A model generated the notes under the pieces. That model saw nothing but the letters and a program-made list of their open reading frames with translations. It had not been told where the DNA came from and searched no databases. Both the position numbers and the translations under genes were made by a program. A DNA stretch of 64,000 bases, from NCBI RefSeq assembly GCF_910592395.1, contig NC_088311.1, positions 12,712,501 to 12,776,500 on the forward strand. The letters are read 5' to 3'. The DNA comes from Lineus longissimus (taxonomy: Eukaryota > Nemertea > Pilidiophora > Heteronemertea > Lineidae). Positions 58,948-64,000 of this stretch are shown here, piece by piece; the stretch's first letter is position 1, and each line of letters opens with the position of its first letter.

Positions 58948-59215
58948 CATGACACATGATACGGATTTTCAATTTGACCTACTTTTCAAGGTAACATAGG
59001 TCAAATGGCGTAAATTGGCCATTTGAGTGTAACTATGGCATGTTTCTTAACCGCTAAAGCTATGAACTTGAAATTTAGTACACTTGAGTCCCTATGTCAT
59101 GTAACGTTGGACACCGAATTTGGATCTGATCTGATTCTCAACTTGGCCACCAGGAGGCCAAAACTAAAAAAAATAAAAAGTGCAATATCTCGCTTATTAG
59201 TCTCCTTCAACCTAC

Positions 59216-60814
59216 GTATGTAGGGTTGAAAGGAGGCACTTGGTTTAGCTCTTTTTTCCCGAAAAAAAACAACCTCGTTTCAGGTGGCTCATCATGGTGT
59301 ATTCAATGCATTGTCGATATCACAAGTGATTGGAGTACCCAGGTATTCGCGTCTGGGAAGTTTTGAGAAAACTATACATTAAAAAAAGCTAGCAGTGTCA
59401 TGAGAGTTTTTTGTAAGGACATTGAAGGTTTGCAGTGCGAAGTTTCATAATTATTTAGCATTTGTTAACGACGTGAAGGTGCCCGATGAGATGATTTGCT
59501 GACATAGCATGCCGACATGTTTTATGGTACACGTCACAATCTCTATCCAGATCGACGAATATTTTCGACTCTACCACGCGATTTATTTTTTCACACCAGA
59601 TGACGCAATTTTGTTTCCCATATTTGGCACACACGTCATAAATTATTCATATGAATGAGGTTATGGGAATCCCCATTTCGTCTCGCATGTCTCAGTGAGT
59701 GCAGCGCTGAGAGGCAACAGGCGAACGAGGTTGACAGAGATAATCAACACTAGGTACTTTGTTTCCAGATACTTTAGCCAGAGTTCACACTGAATGACCT
59801 ACCTGGAGCGGTTCTTTTGTTTTAGCGCGCAATTTTTACTTGACTCTGCAGTTTGTCAGTTTCTCGTTTTTAGCCACTGGAAGGCAGCGCTTGCTAATTT
59901 TTGAACACGCACGAACACTCCACAAAGTTTTCAAATATAAGCCCTAAGATATAAACAGAAAGGAAACAATTACCATTACCATGGTTAATGACCTACAGTG
60001 ATGACTGTTTTCATAACATGCAGAGTACATCAAATGGATTTTGTGATGGGAGGCCCGCCTGCGAAAGTTCATGCGACGAGGTAAAAACGCCCCGTGAAAT
60101 ACCCAAGGTGGTTAATTAAGATAAGGAAAGGACCTTGTCCAACCGCTGCATCAAGCACAGGTATGTCGATCTACATACATTCTACTTGCAATGACGCTGC
60201 GGCATAAACTATGCCAAATATGGGAAACAAAATGGCGTCACCTGGTGTGAAAAAATAAATCACCTCTGCCACTCAGATTTCAATTACACTACAAGATCCC
60301 GGATGTGAAACAGGCGTGTGACAATATTGAAATCAGTAGATCGATTTAGCGATCGATTACTTGCAGAAAAACGTACAGGAAATCCGCTTGAAATTTGAAT
60401 TATGAAATATTAATATGTGTGGGATGTTTCAAAAGTTATTTGTATGAATAAATTCTGGCTTGATCAATTGCTGTTTTCCACTTGCCTGTGCCTATACTCC
60501 CTTAATCGTTGAATTGATGGCACTGTATGTTGGCAGGGATTCACGAGTAGGCCTAGCGACAATCGCCGAACACGTTAAGTTACATGTGAAGATTTCTGAT
60601 TTCTTATCAAAGTACATTAGGGAATAGTCTTTGGCATATAAGAAACCTATAAACAAAGCACTTAACACTGTCCTCAACCAAACCTTAGGCTACAACTGCA
60701 AATACAGACCCTGAACAGTAAGGGAAAATTCAGCCCTAACACAACCCAGTGCTCCCACTACGCAGCATGGTTGAAGAAGACTCCAGAGTTTACCTGCAGA
60801 CTCAACTGACAATT
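59216..60814. repeat. MITE with inverted ends of about 48 bp (59583-60262) and flanks
   Basis: GATTTATTTTTTCACACCAG, then TTTGTTTCCCATATTTGGCA, at 59583-59630 is inverted at 60212-60262. The element is about 680 bp and noncoding. Flanks show CTCTACCAC against CTCTGCCAC, not a clear duplication. The rest of the stretch has no recognised gene. Confidence 0.75.
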
Positions 60815-61019
60815 CTAGTTAGTTACTTGTTTTCGATGATATTTTTATGTTAAGTGCTCAAAGCAATGATACATCACATGTCATACCGACTTTGGTTTGA
60901 CCTATATACTATATACTAGATATGTAGAATGTTTCTTGACCAGGATGAATTCCTAACCGCCAAATATCTATACGGTGAGCACACTGGCTCCTGGCCGTTT
61001 CATTCAACAATATGTTTCT

Positions 61020-61290
61020 TCTGGTGGAAGTAAACCAGAAAAAAATTGGTTGATAAAAAAATTGATAAGGGGGTGTCCATACAAATAACACAACAGCATC
61101 ATTACATCATAATACCTGTCAGTAAATCTAGCCTCACCTAATAGCCTAGGAATTTCTCTACACATCGATAGTACCCAGGCAATTTTTGACCCAGTGGTGT
61201 TCGAGAAAATTGAGGGAAACTTTTGTCCATAAATTTTTGACCATGAGTCTACATGACACTGGAGTGAAAAAGCCCTGAATCTCAGAATGT
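61020..61290. repeat. Inverted copy of 57062-57290
   Basis: Shares ATCGATGTGTAGAGAAATTC, GTGAGGCTAGATTTACTGAC and GTATGGACACCCCC, in opposite orientation. Next to it at 61311-61345 is a hairpin-family end (AGCTCAGCTGACAAAGTCAG) without a matching other end in view. Confidence 0.8.
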
Positions 61291-61544
61291 AGAAAGGAGG
61301 CATAAACATTTTTTAGCTCAGCTGACAAAGTCAGCGGAGCTAGTCCTATAGTTATTTCATTGGTGCCTGTCCTTCCATCCTTCCTTCCATCCATCTGTAG
61401 ACAAAGTTGGGCATTTTGTAACTGTAGGACCTTGGCACTTTAAATTTGGCTGGGTGGTAAAACTAGACTACCTCAGCAGTTTACAAAAAATTCTGCGCGA
61501 TTCGACTCAAATTCAGCTCACCAGGGGGGAAAACATGTAAAGTA

Positions 61545-62440
61545 CAAAACATTTTTGCGCCACTTTATTCCAGCAGATAAAAGCGTGAAATAAAGTTGGA
61601 AGAGGTTCGCATGATATAGAAGTTTTGATATAAAATAGGTTGGTTTCGATTTATATCACCAGTTGGCGGTAGTGAGCAAAATGTCGTTTGACCCCGTTTT
61701 TTCCCGATTGGAATTTCCCGCCCCGAAATAAACACACATTTACGTCCCTGCTAGAATTGGCCGCCATTATTGCCGAGTGTGCTCCAACGTAATGTATAAT
61801 GTACGGTGACTTTCTAACATGGAAACTAGTGGCAGAGGATTTGGCTGGAGATCTTGTGTGGAGAGTGTGCTTACCCGCTGAGGCGTATGATCACATGATA
61901 GAAAAATGGCGACTGTTTTATTTCGACTAGATTGATTTTATAAGTGACAAATTTAATAATTTAAACCGTTTCTGAAATTAATTATGGTACGAAACTTTAC
62001 AGAAGTAGAGAAGATATTCATCAAAATTGGTTGGTACGCTCCGTTAACGACGGATTCAACTGTATTTGGTAGAAACATCCTTCGAATTGAGTCGACTTTC
62101 TCTTCGAAATGTTGAAGTGACGGTCACGATCTCATGCTAGGCCTATATCAGAATGATCGTAATTTATGCAGATCTGAGAAGGGTGATCCGATTTGTGTTC
62201 GAAATATTGCAAACTTCGGGAATTAGTTCTACTATTCTAAAGTAGTATATTATATCTATTGATTTTGACAGAACAAAGCACGAAAACTTTGATCATTTAT
62301 CAAACTGTATCGAGTGTTATCGAATCTAATGGATATGTGTGGAGAGCCGGAGCGGATTGATATGTTGTTGTGTGTCGGAGACGAAATAAGTCTTTCAGTT
62401 AGTTTGAGAAAGATCATGCGTGTTGATGTGTTAATAATAA
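61545..62440. repeat. Dispersed repeat, copy 2 (pair with 49530-50410)
   Basis: Same orientation as copy 1, from CTTTATTCCAGCAGATAAAA to GTGTTGATGTGTTAATAAT, where the copies diverge. No long conserved frame. Confidence 0.85.
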
Positions 62441-63654
62441 CCGAATAGTGATTCAAAGCTATTAGCGGTGTTGTCATTGCCATTTTTCATTGAATAATAG
62501 TTCGAGAGCTCACATTCACATTGACGATTGAGGGAAAGTAGGTCCAGATTTGGCAACACGCCAGCTGTCTCACGTGTTGCCCATTTGCACAGGTAAGATT
62601 TTAGAAGATTTTATCTCAATATTAACCTTGATTTTCTCCCAGCCATTGGCCATAACAACTTTTATGTGACTGATCAGATTGTAGTATGAATCTCCAAGAG
62701 TATCGGAGTATTGTAACGTAGCAATATGGTGCCGTTTGTGGCCTAATAGGCCCCTACAATACATCCTGTAAATTTAGCTTGCCGATGGCGATGTCTAACT
62801 CTAGGCCTAAATGGCGGCCGTTCTTGCGTCTTGGCAATTTTGCAACAAATCTCGCCATTTACGTTTGTTTTCTCCCTGTCTGGTCATTGGCTATGACACG
62901 TATTATTTTGAAAGTCATATTATGACATCGTAGTATGAATTCCACTGCAATTTCGTTACGCAGCAATGCTCATGTTTTTGGTTTGCAATCCTGTACTATC
63001 TGTACACTGCGCTGTGCATGGCTGTGCTGTAGGCTGTAAAAAAGACAAAAACCATAGCCTAGCCCTATATAGGCTTAGAGTATAACTCAACAGGCCCTCA
63101 TGATTCATTTGATGGACACCCTATATGATAGTACCTCATCATTAAGTCCACTAGATCCTGTGCTGTCACATGTCGTAGACGATACAATTTTCAAAATGTA
63201 GTACACCACTCACTCATCTTTAAGCCCAGCTCTCGGCTCACATCATGTGGGCACGGTTGGCTGTTGAGTGTTATGGTTCAGTCTGTGAGACTAATTTAAA
63301 GAGGTTACACTTTTATTTTGAATTGGAAATCAGCCCACATGACTGATTTTTCACTGAATAATAAGTGTGCACTTCGAAGGTTAAGTCTCTTTCTGGATTT
63401 GCTTCCACAGATGCCTTGTTCAGGATATCATCTGACAAATGGCTGATCAAGCACAGACTGTATCCGGTGGTGTTCATTTCCCTGTCAATGTCACCCTTTT
63501 TATTCAGTCAGTGTTAATTTCTCTTTTTTTACAGATTAACTGTTTTTGGGTATTTCAAGAGGAGTTGTTGGCACATTTCAAGTCTAGTAAAGCACTTGCT
63601 GTTCCCACATCAGAGTAAGGTGTGCTTACTCGTTTTACTGCTTTCCATTCCCAG
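62441..63654. other. No gene recognised
   Basis: A possible acceptor TTTTTTTACAG at 63525-63535 is followed by 23 open codons and a stop. Nothing links it to SLC30A7. Confidence 0.4.
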
Positions 63655-63905
63655 AGAGCGTCATCAAATATCTGCCACAAGGCTTCAAATATCTGCCGCA
63701 AGGCAACAAATATATGCCGCAAGGCATCAAATATCTGCCAAAAGGCATCCAATATCTGCCTAAAGGCATCAAATATCTGTCGCGAGGCTTCAAATATCTG
63801 CCGCCAGGCTTCAAATATCTGCCGCGAGGCACCGAATATCTGCCGCGAGGCAATGAATTACTGCTGCGAGGCGCAGAATTGCTGCCACAAGGCACCGAAT
63901 AGTTG
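63655..63905. repeat. 21-bp tandem array, about 12 units
   Basis: The unit is close to TCAAATATCTGCCGCAAGGCA. The period of 21 keeps more than one frame open (NICRKAS and KYLPRGF heptads). Related fragments continue to the window edge (GCAAGGCATTTAA, GCAAGGCAGCAAA). It may be one arm of another foldback element, but the right side is cut off. Confidence 0.9.
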
Positions 63906-64000
63906 TATCAATCAAAGTATTGAATATTTGTCACAAGGCACCAAATCGCAAGGCATTTAATACTAGGTGCACTATTAGACTAGCTGCAAGGCAGCAAATA

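Noticed and set aside
63536-63618. Exon-like frame after a good acceptor near 63535
   Set aside because: Only about 23 codons before a stop, with no similarity to the missing part of SLC30A7.

Overview
The window is nuclear DNA of an animal, most likely a marine invertebrate. Coding sequence is broken into short exons with GT-AG introns. One partial gene is clearly the animal zinc transporter ZnT7 (SLC30A7). The rest is mostly transposable elements typical of invertebrate deuterostomes and lophotrochozoans: L2/CR1-like and Jockey-like non-LTR retrotransposons, a Kolobok-like DDE transposase, tRNA-derived SINEs, and many foldback and MITE-type elements. The phylum cannot be fixed from the sequence. 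No rRNA or tRNA gene, CRISPR array or bacterial-type operon was seen.

Layout. 1-1063: last three exons of a plus-strand gene with an acidic tail, resembling the C-terminus of KDZ-type transposase-derived proteins. 2157-2950: an 80-bp minisatellite. 4267-10055: a plus-strand gene with two C2H2 fingers; an apparently intact L2-like retrotransposon sits in the intron that splits finger 2, ending about 5 bp before the splice acceptor. 11906-16322: a minus-strand gene reconstructed in 11 phase-consistent exons (366 aa: Cys4 zinc ribbon, a three-fold duplicated cassette exon, AT-hook-like basic stretch, C-terminal chromodomain). 16485-23700: repeats, a second 5'-truncated L2 copy, and a piggyBac-like MITE nested in another MITE. 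24352-31052: decayed Jockey-like element and fragments. 31621-33128: a foldback element. 33240-38200: satellites, segmental duplications and a tentative small minus-strand gene. 39103-40753: a short foldback element and a hAT-like MITE. 44129-56448: four exons of SLC30A7 with an intron of about 10.7 kb holding a hAT-like element, a hairpin-ended element with an ORF, and a Kolobok-like transposase with one frame break. 57849-64000: a third foldback element with an 8-bp target duplication, further MITEs and a 21-bp repeat array.

The most coherent unexplained signal is a group of foldback elements (31621-33128, 39103-39377, 57849-58947). Each has inverted ends built from tandem copies of a different short motif. 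Two have perfect 8-bp target-site duplications and share GGTGTAT-like termini. The second is a pair of related hairpin-ended elements (16485-18525, 47203-48382) carrying different ORFs of about 100 codons at the same internal position. Exon models rest on splice consensus and reading phase read by eye; no alignment or database search was run.
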